Assembly: GCA_019104865.1 (NCBI GenBank)
Contig: JAHRWZ010000016.1
Location: 60,722 to 124,721, forward strand
Direction of reading: 5' to 3'
DNA from: Castellaniella sp.
Lineage (GTDB): Bacteria > Pseudomonadota > Gammaproteobacteria > Burkholderiales > Burkholderiaceae_B
Length of the DNA: 64,000 nucleotides
Shown: positions 48,538 through 56,648 of the stretch, piece by piece
How positions within the stretch are numbered: the stretch's first letter is position 1
How the letters are laid out: every line of letters begins with the position of its first letter
Made by a program: the position numbers and the translations under genes
The notes under the pieces: model-generated
What the model was told of the DNA's origin: nothing
The model's database searches: none
The model's input: the letters and a program-made list of their open reading frames with translations, nothing else

Positions 48538-49890
48538 ATGGCCGTTCTATTACAGATGCCCGAGGTGGCCGCCAATATGGAGTCCGCCACCATCGTGGCC
48601 TGGAGCAAGGCCGAGGGCGACCCGGTGGCCGTCGGCGACTGCCTGGCGGAGATCGAGACCGACAAGGCCGTCATCGAGTTCAACGCTGAGTCCGACGGAG
48701 TGCTGGGCAAGATTCTGGTGCCCGCGGGCCAGGCCGCCGCCGTGGCCGCGCCCATCGCGTTGCTGCTGGCCCCCGGCGAGACGGCCGCGGATGCGGCGGC
48801 CCTGGTGGGGCAGGCGCGCGACGCTGCGGCTGCGCAGCCGCCGGCCCAGGCCGTGGGTGCCGGTACGCCGCCTGCCGCTGGCGCGGCAGCCTCCGTTTCG
48901 GGGGCGTCCGCTGCGGGGCTAGCTGCTTCGGCGGCCTCGTCGCTGGGCGCGGCCCCCGCCCCCGCCCCGGGCGCATTGGTTGCGCCGCTGGCTGTGGCTG
49001 ATGCCCCCCAAGGCCGCGTGTTCGCCAGTCCTCTGGCGCGCCGCCTGGCAGCCGAGGCTGGCCTGGCGCTGCAGGGCTTGCCGGGCAGCGGGCCGCATGG
49101 CCGTATCGTGCGGTGCGATGTGCAGGCCGCCTTGCGGCAGCCGCAGGTGCCTGTTGCGCCCGCAGCGGTTGCCAGCGCTGCCGCCCCGGCGATGGGAACC
49201 GGTCAGACTGGCGTGACGCGCATTCCGCACACGGCCATGCGCCGCACCATTGCCCGCCGCCTGCTGGAGAGCAAGACCACGGTGCCGCACTTTTACCTGC
49301 GCGCCGACTGCCGCATGGACGAGCTGCTGGCTTTGCGCCAGCGCATCAACGCCAGCGTGGCGCAGCGCATCTCGGTCAACGACCTGATCGTCAAGGCGGC
49401 TGCCGTGGCGTTGGCCGAGCTGCCGCAGATGAACGTCAGCTGGACGGACGACGCCTTGCTGCAATACGAGGCGGTGGACGTGTCGGTGGCCGTGGCCACC
49501 GAGTCCGGCCTCATCACGCCCATCGTGCGCCAGGCCGACCAGAAGGCGCTGTCGGCCATCAGCACGGATATCGCCGATTTGGCAGCTCGCGCGCGCGAAG
49601 GCCGCCTGCAGCCGCATGAATATCAGGGCGGCAGCTTCACGGTCAGCAATCTGGGCATGCACGGCGTCACCGAGTTTGCCGCCATCATCAACCCGCCGCA
49701 GGCCGCCATCCTGGCCGTGGGCGCTACCGAAAAGCGCGCCATCGTCGATTCCGAAGAGCAGATTTTCGTCGCCTCCATGATGACGGTCACGCTGTCGGTC
49801 GATCACCGCGCCATCGACGGCGCGCTGGCGGCATGCTGGCTGAAGGTCTTCAAGCGCCTCATTGAGGCGCCCATGAGCATTTTGATCTGA
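48538..49890 (+). CDS. Dihydrolipoamide acyltransferase (E2)
   Basis: A 450-residue E2. Residues 1-80 are one lipoyl domain with Lys43 in EIETDKAVIEF. An Ala/Pro/Gly-rich hinge leads to the peripheral-subunit-binding domain (VFASPLARRLAAEAGLALQG). The catalytic domain ends with VDHRAIDGALAACW, holding the His and Asp of the active site. AAGGAGG precedes the ATG at 48538; an upstream TTG (48517) is excluded. It lies between fused E1 and E3, forming a complete dedicated complex. Confidence 0.94.
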   Translation: MAVLLQMPEVAANMESATIVAWSKAEGDPVAVGDCLAEIETDKAVIEFNAESDGVLGKILVPAGQAAAVAAPIALLLAPGETAADAAALVGQARDAAAAQPPAQAVGAGTPPAAGAAASVSGASAAGLAASAASSLGAAPAPAPGALVAPLAVADAPQGRVFASPLARRLAAEAGLALQGLPGSGPHGRIVRCDVQAALRQPQVPVAPAAVASAAAPAMGTGQTGVTRIPHTAMRRTIARRLLESKTTVPHFYLRADCRMDELLALRQRINASVAQRISVNDLIVKAAAVALAELPQMNVSWTDDALLQYEAVDVSVAVATESGLITPIVRQADQKALSAISTDIADLAARAREGRLQPHEYQGGSFTVSNLGMHGVTEFAAIINPPQAAILAVGATEKRAIVDSEEQIFVASMMTVTLSVDHRAIDGALAACWLKVFKRLIEAPMSILI

Positions 49891-49897
49891 GGGTGCC

Positions 49898-51295
49898 ATG
49901 GCACAAACTGAATATGACGTCGCCGTCGTTGGCGCAGGGCCCGGCGGCTATGTCGCGGCCATCCGCGCGGCACAGGTGGGGCTGCGCACGGCCCTGATCG
50001 AAAAGGCCGACCTGGGTGGCATCTGCCTCAATTGGGGCTGCATCCCCACTAAGGCGCTGTTGCGCTCAGCGGATGTATTGCGCCTCACCCGCGCGGCGGC
50101 GCAGTTTGGCGTGCAGGTGGCCGAGCCGCAAGCCGACCTGGCCGCTATGGTGGCCCGCTCGCGTCAGGTGGCGGGCCAGCTGCAGCGCGGCGTGGCGCAC
50201 CTCATGAAAAAACACGGTGTGGAGGTCATCCGCGCGCAGGCCAGCCTGGCCGGGCGCGGCTGCCTGAACCTTGCTGCCGTGGCGGGCGGCCAGGTGCCCG
50301 CCCGGCTGCGGGCCAAGTCCATCATCCTGGCGACCGGTGCGCGCGCTCGTGAGCTGCCGGGGCTCGCACCTGACCCGGCCTCGGTCTGGTACTACCGCGA
50401 GGCCCTGGCGCCCACGTTTCTGCCCCGGCGGCTGCTGGTGGTGGGCGCGGGGGCCATCGGCATCGAGTTCGCCAGCTTCTATCACGCTCTGGGCGCGCAG
50501 GTGCAGGTGGCCGAGATGGCCGAGCACGTCCTGCCCGCCGAGGACATCGAGGTCAGCACCCACATGGAGGCTGCCCTGCGCAAGCAGGGCCTCCACCTGC
50601 ACCTGGGCACGCGCATCACGGCCACCCGCCGGGTCGCCGGGGCCTGGCAGGTGACGCTCGATGGGCACGACCAGCCCTGCGAAGTGGACGTGATCCTGGT
50701 GGCGGCCGGCATCCAGGGCAATGTCGAGCAGCTGGGGCTGGAGCACACTGCCGTGCGCGTCGAGAAGACGCACATCCTGACGGATGCCTGGTGCCAGACC
50801 GGCGAGCCCGGCGTCTATGCCATCGGCGACGTGGCCGGGGCCCCCTGGCTGGCTCACAAGGCGTCGCACGAAGCCGTGCTGTGCGTGGAAAAGATCGCCG
50901 GGCTGGATGCGCACCCCTTGGTTCCCGAGCGTGTTCCAGCATGCACCTACAGCCATCCGCAAGTGGCCCACGTGGGCCTCACCGAGGCGCAGGCGCGCGC
51001 CAACGGGCGCGCCGTCAAGGTGGGCAAGTTTCCCTTCGTGGCCAACGGCAAGGCCATCGCTTTGGGCGACACCGAGGGCTTCGTCAAGGTGATCTTCGAT
51101 GACGCCAGCGGCGAGTTGCTGGGGGCGCACATGGTGGGGGCGGAAGTGACCGAGATGATCCAGGGCTATGGCGTCGCCATGGGACTGGAAACCACCGAGG
51201 CCGAACTCATGCAGACCATCTTTGCGCATCCGACGCAATCCGAAGCCATGCATGAGGCCGTGCTGTCCGCTTACGGCAGGGCCTTGCATATTTGA
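49898..51295 (+). CDS. lpdA: Dihydrolipoamide dehydrogenase (E3)
   Basis: A 465-residue FAD disulfide oxidoreductase. FAD motif VVGAGPGGYVAAIRAAQ, redox pair Cys43/Cys48 in GGICLNWGCIPTK, NAD motif VVGAGAIGIEFASF, and the C-terminal His/Glu dyad in FAHPTQSEAMHEAV. It re-oxidises the lipoyl group of the E2 encoded 7 bp upstream. It ends the importer 2 operon; about 200 bp then separate it from the LacI-controlled operon. Confidence 0.95.
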   Translation: MAQTEYDVAVVGAGPGGYVAAIRAAQVGLRTALIEKADLGGICLNWGCIPTKALLRSADVLRLTRAAAQFGVQVAEPQADLAAMVARSRQVAGQLQRGVAHLMKKHGVEVIRAQASLAGRGCLNLAAVAGGQVPARLRAKSIILATGARARELPGLAPDPASVWYYREALAPTFLPRRLLVVGAGAIGIEFASFYHALGAQVQVAEMAEHVLPAEDIEVSTHMEAALRKQGLHLHLGTRITATRRVAGAWQVTLDGHDQPCEVDVILVAAGIQGNVEQLGLEHTAVRVEKTHILTDAWCQTGEPGVYAIGDVAGAPWLAHKASHEAVLCVEKIAGLDAHPLVPERVPACTYSHPQVAHVGLTEAQARANGRAVKVGKFPFVANGKAIALGDTEGFVKVIFDDASGELLGAHMVGAEVTEMIQGYGVAMGLETTEAELMQTIFAHPTQSEAMHEAVLSAYGRALHI

Positions 51296-51440
51296 GAGCG
51301 CCCCGGGATCTTTTTGAATGAGTCATAGCGTCTGCGTTCTGCTGGATTCACTCAAGGGGGCCCGGCCGCTTCGTCTGTCTGAGCCTGACGGCACAGAATA
51401 GTTGCAAGGGGCACCAGGGATTCTACTTAGGGTTTCATAT

Positions 51441-51469
51441 TTGAAGCGCTTCATAATCGGTGCTAAATT
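51441..51469 (+). promoter_or_regulatory. Probable promoter of the quinone-reductase operon, embedded in LacI-type operators
   Basis: TTGAAG (51441-51446), 17-bp spacer, TAAATT (51464-51469). The -35 lies within the first palindrome and the second palindrome starts at the end of the -10, so repressor binding at either site would block polymerase. Confidence 0.55.
51442..51453. promoter_or_regulatory. LacI-type operator 3
   Basis: TGAAGCGCTTCA, a perfect 12-bp palindrome identical to the core of the site at 33866-33877 next to the LacI gene. It overlaps the putative -35 element. Confidence 0.75.
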
Positions 51470-51481
51470 TGAAACGCTTCA
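51470..51481. promoter_or_regulatory. LacI-type operator 4
   Basis: TGAAACGCTTCA, a hybrid of the two half-sites used at 33797 (TGAAAC) and 33865 (GCTTCA). It lies 28 bp centre to centre from operator 3 and 17 bp before the ATG at 51499. Confidence 0.72.
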
Positions 51482-51498
51482 ATTTTGCGAGCAAGACA

Positions 51499-52497
51499 AT
51501 GAAATTGATCGATCATGGGAAGGGCGGCGAAGCGGCGTGTCTGCGGCTCGTCGAGGCGCCCATGCCCCAGCCCGGCCCTGGGCAGGTGCTGATTGCTGTC
51601 CAGTATGCCGGCGTCAACCGGCCCGACGTGCTGCAGCGTTCGGGCTCTTATCCGCCGCCCGCCGACGCTTCACCCTATCTGGGGCTCGAAGTGTCGGGCT
51701 ATGTGTCGGCGGTGGGCGAGGGCGTCACCCAGTGGCAGCCGGGCGACGCTGTTTGCGCGCTGACGTCGGGCGGCGGTTATGCCGAATACTGCGTGGTGGA
51801 CGCCGGGCATTGCCTGCCGGTGCCCAAGGGCCTGACGATGACGCAGGCCTGTGCCCTGCCGGAGACCTATTTCACGGTCTGGACCAACGTCTTTCAGCGC
51901 GGGCGCTTGCAACAGGGCGAAAGCATCCTCATTCATGGCGGCTCCAGCGGCATCGGGCTCACCGCCATCCAGCTGGCCAAGGCCCACGGCGCGCGCGTGC
52001 TCACCACGGTGGGCAATGCCGCCAAGGCGCAGGCCTGCCAAGAGCTGGGTGCCGACGTGGCCATTCAGTACCGCGAGCAGGATTTCGTGGACGTGGTGGC
52101 GCAAGAAACCGGCGGGTGTGGCGTGGACATGGTGCTCGACATGGTGGGGGGGGACTACATCCCTCGCAACGTACGCTGTCTGGCCCTTGAAGGGCGGCTG
52201 GTGCAGATCGCCTTCCTGCAGGGCAGCCAGGTCGATTTCGACTTCATGCCCATGATGCTGCGCCGCCTCACGCTCACGGGCTCCACCCTGCGGGCACGCT
52301 CAGTGGCGCAAAAATCGGCTTTGGCTGCCGACGTGCGCAAGCACGTCTGGCCCCTGCTGGAGCAAGGGCGGTGCCTGCCCGTCATCCACCGGGTGTTTGC
52401 CATGGATCAGGTACAAGAGGCACATCGCCTCATGGAAAGCAGCCAGCATATCGGCAAGCTGGTGCTCGAAATCGCAGGAGAACAACATGCGGCATGA
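51499..52497 (+). CDS. Quinone oxidoreductase-like medium-chain dehydrogenase (PIG3/QOR type)
   Basis: A 332-residue zinc-free MDR protein. Typical stretches are VQYAGVNRPDVLQRSGSYPP, PYLGLEVSGYV, GDAVCALTSGGGYAEYC and the NADPH motif ILIHGGSSGIGLTAIQLAK. No zinc-binding Cys/His set is apparent. I chose the ATG at 51499 because the longer frame (51460) runs through operator 4. First gene of the LacI-controlled operon; it may reduce an enone or quinone formed in the pathway. Confidence 0.9.
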   Translation: MKLIDHGKGGEAACLRLVEAPMPQPGPGQVLIAVQYAGVNRPDVLQRSGSYPPPADASPYLGLEVSGYVSAVGEGVTQWQPGDAVCALTSGGGYAEYCVVDAGHCLPVPKGLTMTQACALPETYFTVWTNVFQRGRLQQGESILIHGGSSGIGLTAIQLAKAHGARVLTTVGNAAKAQACQELGADVAIQYREQDFVDVVAQETGGCGVDMVLDMVGGDYIPRNVRCLALEGRLVQIAFLQGSQVDFDFMPMMLRRLTLTGSTLRARSVAQKSALAADVRKHVWPLLEQGRCLPVIHRVFAMDQVQEAHRLMESSQHIGKLVLEIAGEQHAA

Positions 52498-53251
52498 AAA
52501 TCGGGTCGTTCTGGTAACGGGCGCAACGGGCGGCATCGGCAGCGCCCTGGTCGAGCGCTATTTGCGCGAGGGCGCGCGCGTGGGGCTGGTCGATCTGGAT
52601 GATGCGCGCGGCCAGGCCGCGGTGCAGGACTGGCGCCAGCAGGGGCATGTCGTCAGCTTTGCAGCGGCGGACGTCAGCCAGTACGCCGCTTGCGCGGCGG
52701 CCGTCGAGCACATCCGCGCCGAACTGGGCGAGATCGACACCCTGGTGAACAACGCGGGTATTTCGCCCAAGCACGACGGGGCGCCGTCGCCGGTGCAGTC
52801 CATGGACGCGCTCGAGTGGGATCGCGTGGTGGGGGTCAACCTGAACAGCGCGTTCTATCTCACGCGCCTACTTGCGCCGGGCATGATCGCCCGGGGGTTT
52901 GGCCGCATCGTGTCCATGTCGTCGGTGGCGGGCAAGGTGGCTATCAGCAATATCGTGGGCGCGCACTACAGCGCCACCAAGGCGGCGCTCATCGGCTTCA
53001 CCCGCCATGCGGCCGCCGAGCTCGGGCCTCATGGCATCACCGTCAACGCGCTGGCGCCGGGACGCATCAGCACGCCGCTGCTCAGCACCGTGGCCGATGC
53101 GGCCAATCAGGCTGTCATCCGCGAGACCGCGCTGCGGCGCCTGGGTAAGCCCAGCGAAGTGGCCAACGTCTGTGCCTTTCTCACGTCGGGCGAGGCGGCG
53201 TTCGTCACCGGGCAGGTGGTGGACGTGGCGGGCGGCTGGCTGATGACCTGA
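52487..53251 (+). CDS. Short-chain dehydrogenase/reductase (FabG-like)
   Basis: A 254-residue classical SDR: TGATGGIGSALVERY, LVDLDDARG (Asp favouring NAD+), NNAGISPK, SMSSVAGK, and HYSATKAAL with Tyr and Lys. It ends VVDVAGGWLMT. The ATG at 52487 follows AGGAG and overlaps the quinone-reductase stop by 11 bp. Substrate unknown; a ring or chain hydroxyl of the imported compound is likely. Confidence 0.9.
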   Translation: MRHENRVVLVTGATGGIGSALVERYLREGARVGLVDLDDARGQAAVQDWRQQGHVVSFAAADVSQYAACAAAVEHIRAELGEIDTLVNNAGISPKHDGAPSPVQSMDALEWDRVVGVNLNSAFYLTRLLAPGMIARGFGRIVSMSSVAGKVAISNIVGAHYSATKAALIGFTRHAAAELGPHGITVNALAPGRISTPLLSTVADAANQAVIRETALRRLGKPSEVANVCAFLTSGEAAFVTGQVVDVAGGWLMT

Positions 53252-53329
53252 GCGCGGCTGCGCAGCGTCCTTCGCGCCGGGCCAAACCGCCGGACGCAGG
53301 CCAATCAAGACTGATGGAGTGACCTTCCC

Positions 53330-54118
53330 ATGATCAACGGAAACACCAGACTCTTTGCCATCGTGGCCGACCCCATTGCGCAGGTGCGCACGCCGCAGGT
53401 GCTCAATGCCTACTTCGAGGCGCATGCGCTCGATGCCGTGCTGGTGCCGGTGCATGTGGCGCCCGAGGGCTTGGCCGCCGTGGTCGAGGGCTTTCGCCGC
53501 ACCCGGAATATGGGCGGGTTCATCGTCACGGTGCCGCACAAGACGGCGGTGGCGGCCTTGTGCGATGCGCTGGGCCCGGCGGCCCAGGCCACGGGCTCGG
53601 TCAACACCGTGCGCCGCGAGCCGGATGGCCGGCTCGTCGGCGACATGTTCGATGGTGCCGGGTTCGTCCAGGGCCTGCGCGTCCAGGGCCACGATCCGGC
53701 GGGCAAGCGCTGCTTGCTGCTGGGGGCGGGCGGCGCGGCCGGGGCCATCGCCTTTTCCCTGGTGCAGGCGGGGGCCGCGCAAGTGGTCGTCGCCAACCGC
53801 ACGCGCGCCAAGGCCGAGGCCGTTGTGCAGCGCGTGCGCCAGGCTTTTCCACAAGCCGATATCCAGGCCGGAGACGCCGATCCGCAGGGCTATGACGTGG
53901 TCGTCAACGCCACGTCGCTGGGCATGAAGCCGGACGACCCCCTGCCGCTGGTGATCGACCGGCTGCAGCCGCGCACCCTCGTGGCGGAAATCATCATGAA
54001 GCCCGAACTGACCCCCTTGCTTGCCCAGGCGCAGGCGCGCGGCTGCCCGGTGCACTTTGGCCGCCACATGCTCGACGAGCAGGTGCAGCTGATGGCGCGT
54101 TTCATGTTGCAAGATTGA
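53330..54118 (+). CDS. Shikimate dehydrogenase-like protein with altered substrate site
   Basis: A 262-residue AroE-fold protein. The catalytic Lys is kept in FIVTVPHKTAV, the NADP motif in LLLGAGGAAGAIAFSL, and the late HMLDEQVQLM matches the AroE GxxMLxxQ region. But the substrate-binding SxS motif is replaced (ADPIAQVRTPQVLN, residues 13-26) and the usual NTD reads MFD (GDMFDGAGF), retaining only the Asp. It is therefore unlikely to be the biosynthetic AroE and more likely oxidises a related cyclic or polyhydroxy acid in this catabolic operon. Confidence 0.85.
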   Translation: MINGNTRLFAIVADPIAQVRTPQVLNAYFEAHALDAVLVPVHVAPEGLAAVVEGFRRTRNMGGFIVTVPHKTAVAALCDALGPAAQATGSVNTVRREPDGRLVGDMFDGAGFVQGLRVQGHDPAGKRCLLLGAGGAAGAIAFSLVQAGAAQVVVANRTRAKAEAVVQRVRQAFPQADIQAGDADPQGYDVVVNATSLGMKPDDPLPLVIDRLQPRTLVAEIIMKPELTPLLAQAQARGCPVHFGRHMLDEQVQLMARFMLQD

Positions 54119-54137
54119 GGCATCGAGCGGGGCGGAC

Positions 54138-55745
54138 ATGCAAGAGTATGACTACGTCATTGTCGGCGGCGGCACCGCGGGCTGCATCCTGGCCAACCGC
54201 CTGACGGCGTCCGGCAAGCACCGCGTGCTCTTGCTCGAGGCGGGCGGCGAGGGGCGCGGGTTCTGGATTCCGATTCCCGCGGGCTTCAGCAAGCTGCTGG
54301 TTGATCCGCGTTTCAACTGGCGCTTCGAGACCGCGCCCGAGCCCAACACCCTCGATCGCGTCATTGCCGTGCCGCGTGGCAAGGGCCTGGGCGGCTCGTC
54401 GCTCATCAACGGCATGATCTACGTGCGCGGCCAGCCTGCCGACTACGACCACTGGCAGGCGCTGGGCGCGCAGGGTTGGGGCTGGGCGGACGTCGAACCC
54501 TACTTCCGCAAGCTCGAAAACTACGCACAGGGCGGGGCCGCGCGCGGGCACGACGGGCCCATGTACCTGAGCGAGGTGGGCGAGCGCTACGTACTGGCCG
54601 ACGCACTGCTGGAGGCCGCCGCCCAGGCGGGCCAGCCGCGTAACGCCGACTACAATGCGGGCGAGCAGGAGGGCTTCGGCTACTACCAGGTCTTGCAGCG
54701 CCAGGGCCGGCGCTGGAGCGTCACCCAGGGTTACCTCGACCCGGCGCGCAGCCGCGCCAATCTGACGGTGCACACCCAGGCCCAGGTGCTGGGGCTCGAT
54801 CTGGATGAGTCCCGGCGCCGCTGCGTGGGAGTGAGCTATCTGCGGCAGGGGCAGCGCGTGCAGGTGCGTGCCCGGACCGAGGTGATCCTGGCCGCCGGCA
54901 CGGTGCAGTCGCCGCAGATTCTCGAACTCTCGGGCATCGGCGACCCGGGCGTGCTGCAGTCCATCGGCGTGCCTGTGCGCCACGCCCTGCCCGCCGTGGG
55001 CGAGAACTACATCGATCACTTCTGCACGCGCATGAACTGGCGCGTGCGGCACACTCAGACGCTCAATGAACTCACGCGCGGCTGGCGGCTGGGGCGGGCG
55101 GTGTCCGAGTACTTCACCCGGCATACCGGCATCCTGACGCTGGGCACGGGCCTGGTTTTCGGCTTCGTGAAAAACCGCTCCGATCTGCCCGCGCCCGACG
55201 TGCAATATTTTTTCATGCATGCCAGCTACGCCAACGCCGCCGAGCGCAAGCTCGATCACCGGCCCGGCATGACGCTGGGCGTGGCCCAGCTGCGGCCGCA
55301 GTCGGTGGGCAGCATCCACGCGCGCAGCGCCGACCCTGCCGTCGGCCCGGTCATCCGGCCCAATTTTCTCGATTGCACCGGAGACCAGGACAGCCTCATC
55401 GGCGGCATGCAGCTGGCGCGTCGCATCATGGGTCAGCCCGCCATGGCCCGCTACGTCGAGCAGGAACTCAACCCGGGCGCACAGACGCAGTCGCGTGACG
55501 ACTGGCTGCGCTTTGCCCGCGAAAACGGCCAGACCATTTACCACCCCATCGGCACGTGCCGCATGGGTTCGGATGCCGCCAGCGTGGTGGACACCGAGCT
55601 GCGCGTGCGCGGGCTCGATGGCCTGCGCGTCGTCGATGCCTCCGTCGTCCCGGCCATGGTGTCCGGCAATACGCAAGGGGTGGTGATGATGGTGGCGGAA
55701 AAGGGGGCCGACCTCATTTTGCAGGCCGCCGCCCGCCAGCGCTAA
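54138..55745 (+). CDS. GMC family FAD-dependent oxidoreductase (choline dehydrogenase-like)
   Basis: A 535-residue GMC enzyme. FAD motif DYVIVGGGTAGCILANRL, signature 1 GLGGSSLINGMIYVRGQPAD, signature 2 GTVQSPQILELSGIGDP, and C-terminal active site HPIGTCRMG with SGNTQGVVMMVAEKGAD. It oxidises primary or secondary alcohols and passes electrons to the respiratory chain or oxygen. No Tat or Sec signal is visible, so it is cytosolic. It follows the AroE-like gene by 19 bp. Confidence 0.93.
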   Translation: MQEYDYVIVGGGTAGCILANRLTASGKHRVLLLEAGGEGRGFWIPIPAGFSKLLVDPRFNWRFETAPEPNTLDRVIAVPRGKGLGGSSLINGMIYVRGQPADYDHWQALGAQGWGWADVEPYFRKLENYAQGGAARGHDGPMYLSEVGERYVLADALLEAAAQAGQPRNADYNAGEQEGFGYYQVLQRQGRRWSVTQGYLDPARSRANLTVHTQAQVLGLDLDESRRRCVGVSYLRQGQRVQVRARTEVILAAGTVQSPQILELSGIGDPGVLQSIGVPVRHALPAVGENYIDHFCTRMNWRVRHTQTLNELTRGWRLGRAVSEYFTRHTGILTLGTGLVFGFVKNRSDLPAPDVQYFFMHASYANAAERKLDHRPGMTLGVAQLRPQSVGSIHARSADPAVGPVIRPNFLDCTGDQDSLIGGMQLARRIMGQPAMARYVEQELNPGAQTQSRDDWLRFARENGQTIYHPIGTCRMGSDAASVVDTELRVRGLDGLRVVDASVVPAMVSGNTQGVVMMVAEKGADLILQAAARQR

Positions 55746-55811
55746 TCGCAAACCTTGGGGCTTGCCGACAGAAGGCGCCCAGGGAAACATTTCTTTCTTC
55801 CGAGGAAAACC

Positions 55812-56594
55812 ATGTTCGACAACATCAGCATGAAAGACAAGAAAGTTCTGATTACGGCAGGCGCCAGTGGCCTGGGGCTGGAGATGGCCCGCGTGTTTGC
55901 CGCCGAAGGCGCCCGGGTGTTCGTCTGCGACGTCGATGCCGCGGCGCTGGCGGCCGTGCAGCACGAGCTGCCCGCCGTGGGCGCCGTGCAGGCCGACGTC
56001 TCGGACGAGGCCAGCGTCGCCGCCCTGTTCGAGCAGGCCCAGGCCTTTCTGGGCGGGCTGGACGTGCTGATCAACAACGCGGGCATTGCCGGGCCCACCG
56101 GCATGGTCGAGACGATCAGCAGGGCCGACTGGGATCGCACGCTGGCGGTCAACATCACGGGCCAGTTCCTATGCGCGCGCCAGGCCATTCCCCTGCTGCG
56201 CCAGTCGCAGGCCGGGGTCGTCCTCAACCTGTCGTCCGCCGCCGGGCATCTGGGCTTTGCCGGGCGCTCGGCGTATTCGGCGTCGAAATGGGCCGTGGTG
56301 GGCTTCACTAAGACCCTGGCCATCGAACTGGGCAAAGACGGCATTCGCGTCAATGCCATTTTGCCGGGAGCGGTCGAAGGCCCGCGCATCCGCGCCGTCA
56401 TCGAGGCCAAGGCCAAGACCCTCGGGCGCCCCGTGGCCGACGTGGCCGCACAGTACGAAAACCAGGCCTCGCTGGGGCGCATGGTGACGGCGCGCGACAT
56501 CGCCAATATGGCGCTGTTCGCCGCCAGCGGGGCCGCGGCCAGCGTCAGCGGCCAGACGCTGGTGGTGGACGGTCACACCCAGCAGCTGGTGTAG
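55812..56594 (+). CDS. Short-chain dehydrogenase/reductase
   Basis: A 260-residue classical SDR: VLITAGASGLGLEMARVFAA, VCDVDAAAL with acidic residue for NAD+, NNAGIAGPTG, NLSSAAGHLG and AYSASKWAV. GAGGAAAACC precedes the ATG at 55812. A C-terminal insert (VIEAKAKTLGRPVADVAAQY) resembles SDRs acting on hydroxy acids or sugars. It lies between the GMC and hydroxyacyl dehydrogenase genes. Confidence 0.9.
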   Translation: MFDNISMKDKKVLITAGASGLGLEMARVFAAEGARVFVCDVDAAALAAVQHELPAVGAVQADVSDEASVAALFEQAQAFLGGLDVLINNAGIAGPTGMVETISRADWDRTLAVNITGQFLCARQAIPLLRQSQAGVVLNLSSAAGHLGFAGRSAYSASKWAVVGFTKTLAIELGKDGIRVNAILPGAVEGPRIRAVIEAKAKTLGRPVADVAAQYENQASLGRMVTARDIANMALFAASGAAASVSGQTLVVDGHTQQLV

Positions 56595-56648
56595 CTACGG
56601 GGCGTCGGCGCTGCGCCGGACATGCCTTGCGGCACAAGGAGACACACT

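Noticed and set aside
54102..55964. Long open frame antisense to the GMC oxidoreductase gene (about 620 codons)
   Set aside because: It is a shadow of a well-supported gene and runs across two plus-strand genes; no domain motifs.
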